A stretch of 7,351 nt of DNA from Rubritepida sp. (GCA_007129145.1 SKWC01000299.1:1-7351), one strand, 5' to 3'; positions 1 to 7,211 are shown, counted from the first letter of the stretch. Made by a program: numbers and translations. Notes: generated from the letters alone by a model not told the origin.

Positions 1-883
1 GCCCCAGCGCGGCCGGCCGCAGCCCGAGCGCGCGCGCGAGGCTTCCCGTGGCCAGGTAGCGCCGCGCCACCCCGTCGAGGCGATACAGCCCAAAGCGGAA
101 ATGCATGTAGAGGTTGAGGCGCAGCAGCGAGGCCAGCAGCCCGGGGCTGAGCGGCACCAGGCGGTGCCACAGCGCCCAGCGCGTCATGAACAGCACCGGA
201 AAGATGCGCCACAGGATGAAGCGGTGGTCCTGCAGCACCGCCCGCGCATAGCTCGCCGGGTCGGAGGAATCGCGCATCATCAGGATTTCGGGAAGCTCAT
301 TGTGCCGCCCGAAGCGCAGCGTGGCCGCCGACACCGCCCAGTCGAGCGCGTGGAAGGGCCGGGTGGGGAAGACCCGTTGCAGCGCCTCGGTGCGGAACAC
401 GCCGTAGAAGCGGCTGTTGTCGGCGGGGTTGGCGAAGAAGCGCGCGGCGTTCTGCCGGGCCGTCCCCTCCAGCGCATAGGTGCCCGTGGCCAGGTGGCTC
501 GGCACGCCGGCCTCGGTGAACATGACGCGCGAGACGCTCATCACCAGGCCCGGATCGGCCTCCAGCGCGGCGATGTTGCGCGCCGCGAAGCCCGGCGCCC
601 AGAGGTCGTCGGCGGCGGCCCACATGAAATAGGGGCTCTGCGCCTCCATCAGCACGAAGCGGAAATTCATCTGCGGCCCGAGGTTCTCGGGCTGGCGGAT
701 GTAGCGCACCCGCGGATCGCGCGCGGCATGGTCGCGGCAGATGGCCTCGGTCGCGTCGGTCGAGCCATTGTCCGAGATCACCAGCACGAAGTCGGTGAAG
801 CTCTGCGCCAGCAGGCTGTCCAGCGCGGCGGCGATGGTGGCCGCGCCGTTGTAGACCGGCATGCCGATGGTGAGCTGAGTCAT
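1..883 (-). CDS. GT2 family glycosyltransferase (3' end outside window)
   Basis: I translated this frame from the ATG at 883 through 294 codons with no stop; it runs off the window at position 1. The N-terminus, MTQLTIGMPVYNGAATI, is a standard GT-A fold start. It is followed by VISDNGSTD (35-43) for nucleotide-sugar binding, RYIRQPENLGPQMNF (60-74), and FMWAAADDLWAP (86-97), whose Asp92-Asp93 serve as the metal-binding DxD equivalent. FYGVFRTEAL (159-168) and HALDW (178-182) resemble the acceptor and catalytic region of family 2 enzymes. A hydrophobic stretch near 221-240 may be a membrane-associated helix. The enzyme would transfer a sugar from a nucleotide donor to the lipid-linked glycan on the cytoplasmic side. 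The start overlaps the reductase stop (ATGA). Donor and linkage cannot be predicted; the CDP-sugar made by this operon is an attractive guess. Confidence 0.88.
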   Translation of the reverse strand, partial: MTQLTIGMPVYNGAATIAAALDSLLAQSFTDFVLVISDNGSTDATEAICRDHAARDPRVRYIRQPENLGPQMNFRFVLMEAQSPYFMWAAADDLWAPGFAARNIAALEADPGLVMSVSRVMFTEAGVPSHLATGTYALEGTARQNAARFFANPADNSRFYGVFRTEALQRVFPTRPFHALDWAVSAATLRFGRHNELPEILMMRDSSDPASYARAVLQDHRFILWRIFPVLFMTRWALWHRLVPLSPGLLASLLRLNLYMHFRFGLYRLDGVARRYLATGSLARALGLRPAALG

Positions 884-1791
884 CGCGGATCCTGCGGCGT
901 GGTGGCCAGGCGGCGGATGCCCTCGCGCCAGGGGATGCGCGGGTTGAAGCCGACCTCCTCGCGCAGCCGCGCCACATCGGCGACCAGGCTGGGCGGGTCG
1001 CCGGGGCGGATGGGCAGGGCGCCGAAGCGCAGCAGCGCCGGGTCGGCGCCCAGGGCCGCGGCGCATTCGAGAGCGATGTCGCGCAGCGCCACCCCCTCGC
1101 CGCCCGCGATGTTCACCGGCCCGGCGACGGGGCCCAGCAGCAGCGCGGCCAGCGCCTCGCCCACATCCGCGATGTGGATGAAGTCGCGGCGCTGGGTGCC
1201 CGCGGTGGTGGCGAAGGGCTCGCCGGCGGCGAGGCTGCGCAGCAGCGCGGGGATGAAGCGCTGCGGCCCGTCGCCCGGGCCATAGGGGAAGAACAGCCGC
1301 GCCCAGGCGGTGGAGGCGCCCAGCATGCCGGCCGCGGCGAAGGCCTCGGCCAGCGCCAGCTTGCAGCGGCCATAGGGGGTTGCGGGTGCCAGGGGCGCCG
1401 TCGCCTCCGTGTAGCGCTCGGCGGTCCAGGCGTATTCGGCGCAGCTTCCCACCCCCACCGCGCGCTGGCCGCCGGCGTCGAGGAAGCGGCGCAGCAGCCG
1501 CGCCCCCGCCGCCAGCCAGTCGAGATTGGCCGGCGCGGTCCAATAGGCGCCATGGGTCACATCCCAGGCGGCGTGCAGCAGGTGGGTGGGCCGCAGCCGC
1601 GCGATGAGGGCGGCGATGGCGGCGTCATCCAGCAGGTCGCAGCGATGCGCGACCATCCCCGGCGGGCCGGCGCGGCCCGAGGCGGTGGTGCCATGCACCT
1701 CCGCGCCCCGGGCCAGCAGCGCGCGTGCCGCCGCCGCGCCGACGAAGCCGGTGGCGCCGGTCACCAGGATCCGCGGCCCGCCCACGCTCAT
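880..1791 (-). CDS. NAD(P)-dependent nucleotide-sugar epimerase/reductase (extended SDR), likely 4-ketoreductase
   Basis: The 303-residue product is an extended short-chain dehydrogenase. The dinucleotide-binding motif TGATGFVG is at 11-18, an acidic residue follows at CDLLDD (51-56), and the active site comprises Ser116 (VGVGSCAEY), Tyr140 and Lys144 (YGRCK). RLFFPYGPGD (165-174) and RRDFIHIADV (201-210) are typical of nucleotide-sugar epimerases and reductases. Members near rfbG (CDP-abequose or CDP-paratose synthase types) reduce the C-4 keto group of CDP-deoxysugars, and this operon otherwise shows no enzyme for that last step, so 4-ketoreductase is the favoured role. A C-4 or C-2 epimerase is the alternative. 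The gene overlaps the sulfotransferase stop and the glycosyltransferase start, each by ATGA. Cofactor preference cannot be read with confidence. Confidence 0.8.
   Translation of the reverse strand: MSVGGPRILVTGATGFVGAAAARALLARGAEVHGTTASGRAGPPGMVAHRCDLLDDAAIAALIARLRPTHLLHAAWDVTHGAYWTAPANLDWLAAGARLLRRFLDAGGQRAVGVGSCAEYAWTAERYTEATAPLAPATPYGRCKLALAEAFAAAGMLGASTAWARLFFPYGPGDGPQRFIPALLRSLAAGEPFATTAGTQRRDFIHIADVGEALAALLLGPVAGPVNIAGGEGVALRDIALECAAALGADPALLRFGALPIRPGDPPSLVADVARLREEVGFNPRIPWREGIRRLATTPQDPR
889..893 (-). promoter_or_regulatory. Ribosome binding site of the glycosyltransferase gene
   Basis: AGGAT on the minus strand ends 5 bases before the ATG at 883, within the last codons of the reductase gene, and supports that ATG as the start. 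Confidence 0.5.
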
Positions 1792-2546
1792 CGGCCGTGC
1801 AGGACCTGCCGCGCCGTCTCGTAAAGGCGCAGGTCGAGCGCGTTCATCGCCACCAGGCGCGCGTGCATCTCGGGGCCGAGTTCATCCGCGACCCGCGCGA
1901 GGCGCTGCGCCAGCGGCATCGCCTCGCCATCGTCGCTGCGGTTCTCATGCGCGCCGGGCAGGCTGAGTTCGGGCAGGTGGGGGCGGTAGGCCGCCTCGAT
2001 CCGTGCGCAGGAGGCCTCGAACTCCTCCACCACGCCGCAGACGCCGATGTTGCGCAGCAGCGCCTCGGCCTCCGCGAGATCCTCCGGGGTCGAGGTGATC
2101 GCGCCCGTCTGGCGCCAGCGCCGGCTGGCCGAGGACAGGTGGAAGGTCTGGTAGTCGAGGATGGGCGAAATGGCCCGGCCGTCGGTCATCGCCCAGTGCA
2201 CGTAATCCGCGAAGCCGCCGGCCATGGCCACCGCATGGTCGGGCTGGGTGCTGTCCCGCCGCGCATAGGTGAAGACCGAGCGCGCGCGCAGGATGGGGTG
2301 GCGGATGAAGATCACCGCCAGGCCGCGCGGCGGCACCGGCGGGCGGGCCTGGTGCGAGGAGACGGCGCGCCATTCGGGATGCGCCTCGATCGCCGCCGCC
2401 AGTCCTTCGGCCGTCAGGATGGTGCTGCCCGGCCCGGCCTCGATCGTGCCCCAGCCTGCCCCGAAGCTGGCCTGCAGCATGGCGTCCATGCTGGTGCCGG
2501 CGTTCTTGTAGATGTGGTAATGGATCAGCACGGGCGGCGCGGTCAT
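1788..2546 (-). CDS. Sulfotransferase-like P-loop protein (probable PAPS-dependent carbohydrate sulfotransferase)
   Basis: The 252-residue product starts with a beta strand and the loop HYHIYKNAGTSMD (9-21). This resembles the 5'-phosphosulfate-binding loop (HIPKTGGTS-like, key Lys14, Gly17, Thr18, Ser19) of carbohydrate and cytosolic sulfotransferases. VSSHQ (62-66) could supply a catalytic histidine. VIFIRHPILRARSVF (78-92) fits the 3'-phosphate-binding motif, where an Arg and a Ser (Arg82, Ser90) contact the donor. The C-terminal half is not recognisable beyond being helical. No signal peptide or membrane segment is seen, so it should act in the cytoplasm on a sugar or lipid-linked glycan before export. 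It overlaps wzt upstream and the reductase downstream, both by ATGA. The acceptor is unknown. A diverged protein that binds PAPS-like ligands without sulfating is possible. Confidence 0.72.
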   Translation of the reverse strand: MTAPPVLIHYHIYKNAGTSMDAMLQASFGAGWGTIEAGPGSTILTAEGLAAAIEAHPEWRAVSSHQARPPVPPRGLAVIFIRHPILRARSVFTYARRDSTQPDHAVAMAGGFADYVHWAMTDGRAISPILDYQTFHLSSASRRWRQTGAITSTPEDLAEAEALLRNIGVCGVVEEFEASCARIEAAYRPHLPELSLPGAHENRSDDGEAMPLAQRLARVADELGPEMHARLVAMNALDLRLYETARQVLHGR

Positions 2547-3874
2547 GGCGGGGAAGTAGCCTCCTGCATGGTGAAGCCGAGATCGGCGAGGCCGAGGAAC
2601 ATGCCGCCGCGCAGGATCTCAAGGGCGAGCACCCGGCTGCGCTGGTCGCAGACCCGGTGGCGTTCGCTGGCGACGGCCAGTTCGATGAACACGGGCCCAG
2701 GCGCCAGCGGCAGCGGCGCGCGCAGGCTGAGGCAGCGCACCTCGCCCGGCACGGCCGGGCGCAGTTCCTGGCTCAGATAGGCGTTGTTCACGCCATAGAG
2801 CAGCACGCCCTGCTCATTGTGCAGCGACACGCCCAGGATGGGGTCCATCGCCGCGTCGAAGCGCAGCCGCAGATGGATGTCCAGCACCGCGCCGCTGGGG
2901 ATGGCGGCCGGGTTCGCCACCCCGTCCAGCACCAGCAACGCGTCCAGCACCACAGCACCGCCATGGCCGAAGCGCGCCTCATTGGCGTTGTAGAGCGGAT
3001 GCCGCGCCAGCCGGTCCTCGGGCGATGGATCGGCCAGGAAGGCGGCCACCGGATCACCCCCCGCATCCGCATCGGGCGCGGCCTGTGCCGGCGCGGGAGT
3101 TGGAACGGACACGGCCGCGGCGTCATCGGGCAGGCGGCCGGTGGTCAGCAATTCGGTGTAGAGGCCGCTCACCTCGCGCGGGCTGCCCTGCGCGACCAGC
3201 CGCCCCTGGTGCAGCAGGATCGCGTCGTCGCAGAGCTGCGTGATCGAGCCGCGGTCATGGGTGACGAACAGCACCGTGCAGCCGCCCTCCTGCAAGGACT
3301 TGAGGCGGCGGTAGCATTTCTCGCGGAAGCGCGTGTCACCCACCGACAGCGCCTCGTCGATGATCAGCACGTCTGGGTCCACGCAGATCGCCATGGCGAA
3401 GGCGAGGCGGGTGAACATGCCCGAGGAGTAGGTCTTGACCGGCTGGTCGAAGAAGCGGCCGATCTCGGCGAATTCCTGCACCGCGTCCAGCCGCTCCAGC
3501 GCCTCGCGGTGGGTGAGGCCGAGGATGCGGCTGTTGGTGATGACGTTCTCGCGCCCGCTCAGGTCGCGGTTGAAGCCCGCCCCCAGCTCCAGCAGCGCCG
3601 CCACCCTTCCCTTCACCTCGACCGTGCCGGTGGTGGGCTCCATCACATCGGCGATGATCTGCAGCAGGGTGGACTTGCCCGAGCCGTTCAGCCCCAGCAC
3701 GCCCAGGGTGCGGCCGCGCGGCACTTCGAGCGAGATGTCGTGCAGCGCCCAGAAATCCTCGTGGAAGCTGCGCCGCCAGGGGTCCAGCGCCTCGCGCAGG
3801 CGCTGCCCCGGCGAGGCGAAGAGGCGGTATTTCTTCGACACCCCCTCAAGCCGGATGGCGGGCGCGTCGCTCAC
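2543..3874 (-). CDS. wzt: ABC polysaccharide export ATPase Wzt with C-terminal carbohydrate-binding domain
   Basis: The 443-residue product has two parts. The nucleotide-binding domain (about 1-245) shows Walker A GLNGSGKST (61-69), the LLELGAGFNRDLSGREN segment typical of Wzt/TagH ATPases (94-110), signature YSSGM (149-153), Walker B VLIIDEAL (169-176) and the His switch VTHDR (204-208). An Ala/Pro-rich linker (about 250-275) leads to a Wzt-type C-terminal beta domain (about 290-435) starting near RHPLYNANEARFGHGG. In O-antigen systems such as E. coli O9a this domain binds the modified non-reducing end of the glycan before export; here that role is inferred. The start is GTG at 3874, overlapping the wzm stop (GTGA). 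An in-frame ATG 102 codons upstream at 4180 is rejected because the extension is only wzm read in another frame. The downstream sulfotransferase gene overlaps by ATGA. Confidence 0.93.
   Translation of the reverse strand: MSDAPAIRLEGVSKKYRLFASPGQRLREALDPWRRSFHEDFWALHDISLEVPRGRTLGVLGLNGSGKSTLLQIIADVMEPTTGTVEVKGRVAALLELGAGFNRDLSGRENVITNSRILGLTHREALERLDAVQEFAEIGRFFDQPVKTYSSGMFTRLAFAMAICVDPDVLIIDEALSVGDTRFREKCYRRLKSLQEGGCTVLFVTHDRGSITQLCDDAILLHQGRLVAQGSPREVSGLYTELLTTGRLPDDAAAVSVPTPAPAQAAPDADAGGDPVAAFLADPSPEDRLARHPLYNANEARFGHGGAVVLDALLVLDGVANPAAIPSGAVLDIHLRLRFDAAMDPILGVSLHNEQGVLLYGVNNAYLSQELRPAVPGEVRCLSLRAPLPLAPGPVFIELAVASERHRVCDQRSRVLALEILRGGMFLGLADLGFTMQEATSPP
2560..2565 (-). promoter_or_regulatory. 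Strong but distant Shine-Dalgarno of the sulfotransferase gene
   Basis: A perfect AGGAGG on the minus strand lies within the 3' end of wzt, 13 bases before the ATG at 2546. The spacing is longer than usual (about 5-9), but no closer in-frame start exists, and the sulfate-donor loop begins by residue 11, so the ATG at 2546 is kept. Confidence 0.5.
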
Positions 3875-4671
3875 AGCACATCCGCGAAATCTGCGCGCAG
3901 GCGGCGGAACATCGCCACACCGGACGCGAACAGCAGGCAGGCCGTCAGCCAGAAGGACAGGGCGTGGTGCAGCGCGGGCGGGGCCGCCACCTCCGGCAGC
4001 AGGGCGTAGCGGTAGCCATCCACCACATAGGCCATGGGGTTCCAGCCCAGCACCGTCGCGACCTCGGGCGGGAACATGGCGAAGGACCAGACGATGGGCG
4101 TCATCCAGAACCAGATCTGCAGCAGCAGGGTGGCGGTCTGCGCCACGTCGCGCTGGAACACCTGCAGCGCCGCCAGCCAATAGGCGAAGCCCGCCGCCAG
4201 GAGCGAGACGGCCGCGAGATACAGCGGCAAATGCAGCAACCGCCAGCCGCCCCAGCTGCCCCCCAGCGCCAGCCCCGCCACCAGGCAGGCCAGCACGCCC
4301 AGATGCACCATCACCGCCGCGATGACCGGCGCGAGCGGCAGGAGTTCAAGCGGAAACGCCACCTTCTTGACCAGATAGGCGCTGCCGGTGACGGCATGCG
4401 CGCCGTTGCTCACCGCCTCGCTGAAGCAGAACCAGGCGGCCAGGCCCACCAGCAGCCGCGCCACGAAGGCGGGCTCGCCCTCGGGCGAGGTCACGCGCAG
4501 CCCGTAGGAGAAGACGAACCAGAACACCGCCATGACCATGGCCGGCTGGATCAGCGCCCACAGCACCCCGAGCGCCGAGCCCGAGTAGCGGTTGCGCAGC
4601 TCGGCCTGGGCCAGCCGCAGCACGATGCCGCGGCTGCGCCAGATCTCCGGGAAGGTGGCGGGACGGGCCAT
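3871..4671 (-). CDS. wzm: ABC-2 type polysaccharide export permease Wzm
   Basis: The 266-residue membrane protein begins with a short cytoplasmic segment holding the classic LRNRYSGSALGVLWALIQP signature (25-43) of polysaccharide and teichoic-acid ABC permeases. About six hydrophobic spans are visible, roughly at 36-58, 68-88, 113-137, 146-168, 176-198 and 235-255. Other family marks are the FPLELLPL loop (106-113) and the WNPMAYVVDGYRY stretch (210-222). It forms the inner-membrane channel that moves undecaprenol-linked glycan from cytoplasm to periplasm, powered by the ATPase encoded next. It is the only gene here that does not overlap its upstream neighbour: 10 bases (GC-rich, weak GGGG Shine-Dalgarno) separate its ATG from the previous stop. 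Its TGA overlaps the GTG of wzt (GTGA), as expected for a tightly paired complex. Whether the cargo is O-antigen or capsule cannot be decided from this gene. Confidence 0.93.
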   Translation of the reverse strand: MARPATFPEIWRSRGIVLRLAQAELRNRYSGSALGVLWALIQPAMVMAVFWFVFSYGLRVTSPEGEPAFVARLLVGLAAWFCFSEAVSNGAHAVTGSAYLVKKVAFPLELLPLAPVIAAVMVHLGVLACLVAGLALGGSWGGWRLLHLPLYLAAVSLLAAGFAYWLAALQVFQRDVAQTATLLLQIWFWMTPIVWSFAMFPPEVATVLGWNPMAYVVDGYRYALLPEVAAPPALHHALSFWLTACLLFASGVAMFRRLRADFADVL

Positions 4672-4681
4672 GCCGCCCCGC

Positions 4682-5437
4682 TCAGGCGCGGATCAGCCAG
4701 CCATCCGGATGGTGCGAGCAGTCTGGCACCTCCTGGCTTTCGTCGAAGGGGCGGGGCGATTTGGCGGCGCGGAATTCGGGGTTCGCGGCCAGGAACTCGG
4801 CCACGGCGGGTCGCGGGTTGTTCCAGGACCAGTCCTCGCCGGTGCGCGGCATCCCCGCCACCAGGTCCATCACGCCATCCTGCACCAGCAGATGGCAGCC
4901 CGGCGTCACCATGGGCGCATAGGCGGCCAGCTCATCGGCCACGTGCCCCTTGGCGTGGTTGGAGTCGAGGATCACCATCACCCGCTCACCCGGGCGGACC
5001 AGGGCGCGCACCTTCTCGACCGTCAGCGGGTCGGTGCTGCCGCCCTCGATCAGGGTGATGCGCTGCTTCATCGGATGCGCCTCGATGGCGGCGCGGTTGT
5101 GCGGGCGGATCTCGATGTCCACGCCGATCACGCGGCCATGGCCCATCATCTCGAACAGGGATGCGTAGAACACCAGCGAACCGCCATGCGCCACGCCCGT
5201 CTCGATGATCACGTCCGGGCGGGTGGCGAAGATCGCCTCCTGGATGCGGACCATGTCGTCGGGCAGCTGGATGATGGGCCGGCCCATCCAGCTGAAGGCG
5301 TAGGAGTATTTCCGCACCCAGCCGAGCCGCACCCAGAGGTCGGCCAGGGTGTCGAAGGCCTCCTTGCCGAACAGGTCGATCTCGCGCCCATCGGCCAGGG
5401 TGGCGGTGCGGGCCTCGGTGTCGAAGGTGATCTTCAT
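4682..5437 (-). CDS. CmcI-like class I SAM-dependent methyltransferase (cephalosporin hydroxylase / rhamnosyl O-methyltransferase family)
   Basis: The 251-residue product matches the CmcI family (named after a cephamycin enzyme and including rhamnosyl O-methyltransferases). A conserved W-MGRPIIQLPDDM-R-QE segment spans 50-67. The SAM motif IIETGVAHGGSLVFYAS is at 77-93. Next come VDIEI (106-110, with acidic residues that could bind metal or SAM), LDSNHAKGHV (157-166) and LLVQDGVMD (183-191, Asp187). No signal peptide or membrane segment is seen, so it should be cytoplasmic. Its start overlaps the epimerase stop (ATGA), which ties it to sugar biosynthesis. It most likely O-methylates a sugar, either as the CDP-sugar or on the growing glycan. 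Hydroxylase activity, suggested by the family name, is unlikely. The acceptor hydroxyl is unknown; 2-O is a hypothesis based on the CDP-vinelose parallel. Confidence 0.82.
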   Translation of the reverse strand: MKITFDTEARTATLADGREIDLFGKEAFDTLADLWVRLGWVRKYSYAFSWMGRPIIQLPDDMVRIQEAIFATRPDVIIETGVAHGGSLVFYASLFEMMGHGRVIGVDIEIRPHNRAAIEAHPMKQRITLIEGGSTDPLTVEKVRALVRPGERVMVILDSNHAKGHVADELAAYAPMVTPGCHLLVQDGVMDLVAGMPRTGEDWSWNNPRPAVAEFLAANPEFRAAKSPRPFDESQEVPDCSHHPDGWLIRA

Positions 5438-5988
5438 GCGGCGGGCGGGCCTTCTGCTGCGGCGTCGAAAAATGGCAAGGCGAGGTCACGCTCGGATATC
5501 ACGCTGACCGGCAGCGGCCAGGGAATGGCAAGGCGCGGGTCGTCGTGGCGGATGCCGCCATCGGCGCCCGCCACATAGGGCGCGCCCATCAGGTAGCGCA
5601 CCTCGGCGCCGTCGGACAGCGTCTGGAAGCCATGCGCGAAGCCGGCCGGCGCATAGAGCGCAAGCCCGTTCTCGGCGCTGAGTTCCTGCGCGTGCCAGCG
5701 CCCATGGGTGGGCGAGCCGGGGCGCAGATCCACGATCACGTCCAGGATCGCGCCGCGCGTGCAGGAGATGACCTTCACCTCCTCATGCGGGGGGTGCTGG
5801 AAATGCAGCCCGCGCAGCGTCCCCGCCCGCGCGTTGAACGAGATGTTGTGCTGCGGGTAGCGCGTATGCAGCCCCGCGGCGGCGAACTCCGCCTCGCAGA
5901 AGCTGCGGGCGAACCAGCCGCGCGCATCCGCCCGCCGCTCGGGGCGGATCAGCGCCGCGCCGTGCAGGGCCAGGGGCTCGATGATCAT
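5434..5988 (-). CDS. RmlC-like nucleotide-sugar 3,5- (or 5-) epimerase
   Basis: The 184-residue product is a cupin of normal RmlC length. Visible family motifs are RGWFARSF (23-30), QHNISFN (46-52), RGLHFQ (59-64), a GAILDVIVDLR stretch (79-89), PAGFAHGF (114-121), GIRHDDP (145-151) and SERD (165-168). Catalytic positions known for RmlC appear intact with matching spacing: His62 and Asp168 as the base dyad, Lys72, and Tyr138 as the acid at C-5. The enzyme would epimerise a 4-keto-6-deoxy sugar nucleotide, taking it from the D to the L series. Because it follows the C-methyltransferase, it may act only at C-5, as the mycarose-pathway epimerase does. The start was set at 5988 rather than 6036: the upstream extension has no family similarity and would overlap the methyltransferase by 49 bases, whereas this ATG gives a one-base TGATG overlap. 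Regiospecificity and nucleotide are inferred. Confidence 0.88.
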   Translation of the reverse strand: MIIEPLALHGAALIRPERRADARGWFARSFCEAEFAAAGLHTRYPQHNISFNARAGTLRGLHFQHPPHEEVKVISCTRGAILDVIVDLRPGSPTHGRWHAQELSAENGLALYAPAGFAHGFQTLSDGAEVRYLMGAPYVAGADGGIRHDDPRLAIPWPLPVSVISERDLALPFFDAAAEGPPAA

Positions 5989-7211
5989 CAGGCGATGTCG
6001 AGCCCGGGGATGGCGGTGACCCAGCGCCCGCCCCATTCGCGGATGCCAAGGTTCTGCTCCATCACCTCCTCGCGGATGTTCCAGGGCAGGATCACGATGT
6101 AGTCCGGCCGCGTCTCATAGAGCTTCGCGGGGTCATGGATGGGCAGGCGGCTGCCCGGCAGCAGACGGCCCTGCTTGGCGGGGTTGCGGTCCACCACATA
6201 GGCGATGAGGTCGGTCCCCACGCCGCAGTAGTTCAGCAGCGTGTTGCCCTTGGCCGCCGCGCCATAGGCCGCGACCGCCTTCCCGCGGGACTTCGCATCG
6301 CGCAGGAAGGCCAGGAAATCCTCGCGCACGCGCTCCACCCGCGGGCCGAAGTCGTCATAGGCCGCCGGCCCGTCCAGCCCCGCCGCGGCCTCGCGCGCGC
6401 GCACCGCGGCCAGGCCGGGCCCATCCGCATGGCCCGCGCCCGCATGGCAGGCGAAGACGCGCAGCGATCCGCCATGCGTGGGCTGCGTCTCCACCTCGAA
6501 GGCGCGCAGCCCATGCGCGGCCAGCAGGCGCTCCACGAACAGCAGCGAGAGGTAGGAGTAGTGCTCGTGGTAGATGGTGTCGAACTGCACAAGCTCGATC
6601 AGGTTCAGCAGATGCGGGAACTCGATGGTCCAGACACCCTCGGGCTTGAGCAGCAGCGGCACGCCGGCCACGAAGTCGTTGATGTCGGGCACATGCGCGA
6701 GCACGTTGTTCGACGCCATCAGATCGGCCGCGATGCCCTGGCCGCGCAGGCGCTCGGCGGTGGCGCGGCCGAAGAAGGCGACCTCGGTCGCCACACCCCT
6801 GGCTCGCGCCGCCTCGGCCACATTGGCCGCGGGCTCGATCCCCAGCACGGGGATGCCGCGCTGCACGAAATACTGCAGCAGGTAGCCGTCGTTGGAGGCG
6901 ATCTCGACCACCCGGCTTGCGGGCCCGAGGCCGAGGCGCTGCGCCATGGCGCCCGCATAGGCCTCGCAATGGCGCAGCCAGCCGGTCGAGAAGGAGGAGA
7001 AATAGGCGTAGTCCGAGAAGATCGCCTCGGCCGGGACGGCATCGGCCACCTGCACCAGGAAGCAGGCATCGCAGACCCGCGCGCAGAGTTCATAGGCGGG
7101 GTCGGGTGCGGGCGTGCCGGGCGCGACATAGGAATTGGCCAGCGGCGTGTGGCCGAGGTCAACCAGCACGCGGCTCAGCGGCGCGGCGCAGAATCGGCAG
7201 CGGTGGGTCAT
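5988..7211 (-). CDS. Sugar-nucleotide C-methyltransferase (TylCIII/TcaB9-like, three-domain, zinc-binding)
   Basis: The 407-residue product has the layout and usual length (about 400-420) of SAM-dependent sugar C-3 methyltransferases such as TylCIII, NovU and TcaB9. An N-terminal zinc-binding domain has cysteine pairs at residues 5/8 and 47/50, followed by the family's PLANSY motif near 23-28. A class I SAM domain carries VVEIASNDGYLL at 101-112. YHEH at 214-217 matches the spacing of the active-site Tyr/Glu/His of TcaB9. The C-terminal Rossmann-like domain contains GAAAKGNTLLNYCG at 317-330. Family members methylate C-3 of a 4-keto-6-deoxy sugar nucleotide through an enediolate, so here the likely substrate is CDP-4-keto-6-deoxyglucose made by the upstream gene product. 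The start overlaps the dehydratase stop (ATGA) and the stop overlaps the epimerase start (TGATG). The exact substrate and carbon are inferred. The class is clear. Confidence 0.9.
   Translation of the reverse strand: MTHRCRFCAAPLSRVLVDLGHTPLANSYVAPGTPAPDPAYELCARVCDACFLVQVADAVPAEAIFSDYAYFSSFSTGWLRHCEAYAGAMAQRLGLGPASRVVEIASNDGYLLQYFVQRGIPVLGIEPAANVAEAARARGVATEVAFFGRATAERLRGQGIAADLMASNNVLAHVPDINDFVAGVPLLLKPEGVWTIEFPHLLNLIELVQFDTIYHEHYSYLSLLFVERLLAAHGLRAFEVETQPTHGGSLRVFACHAGAGHADGPGLAAVRAREAAAGLDGPAAYDDFGPRVERVREDFLAFLRDAKSRGKAVAAYGAAAKGNTLLNYCGVGTDLIAYVVDRNPAKQGRLLPGSRLPIHDPAKLYETRPDYIVILPWNIREEVMEQNLGIREWGGRWVTAIPGLDIA

Noticed and set aside
297..977. Overlapping minus-strand frame of 226 codons across the glycosyltransferase start
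   Set aside because: It is a frame-shifted shadow of the glycosyltransferase and reductase genes. The true frame, checked codon by codon, holds the GT2 motifs and has no stop.
101..1285. Long plus-strand open frame of 394 codons opposite the glycosyltransferase and reductase
   Set aside because: The translation is low complexity (Arg, Gly, His, Gln, Ala rich) with no family motif, and lies antisense to two genes with clear motifs. It is the expected mirror of GC-rich codons.
2657..4009. Plus-strand open frame of 450 codons opposite wzt
   Set aside because: The composition is typical of an antisense frame (many His, Gln, Arg and Ala), no domain is visible, and it covers the well-supported wzt gene.
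3875..4180. 102-codon N-terminal extension of Wzt from an ATG at 4180
   Set aside because: The extension is the wzm sequence in another frame, rich in Ala, Gly, Pro and Arg, with no similarity to Wzt. The GTG at 3874 gives the normal Wzt N-terminus and a GTGA overlap.
4672..4681. Possible promoter or terminator in the only intergenic gap
   Set aside because: Ten bases are too short for either, and no hairpin or -35/-10 pair is seen around it. It is probably just a translation-initiation spacer.
5989..6036. 16-codon upstream extension of the epimerase
   Set aside because: It reads as out-of-frame methyltransferase sequence. RmlC proteins normally begin close to the strand that starts at the ATG at 5988.
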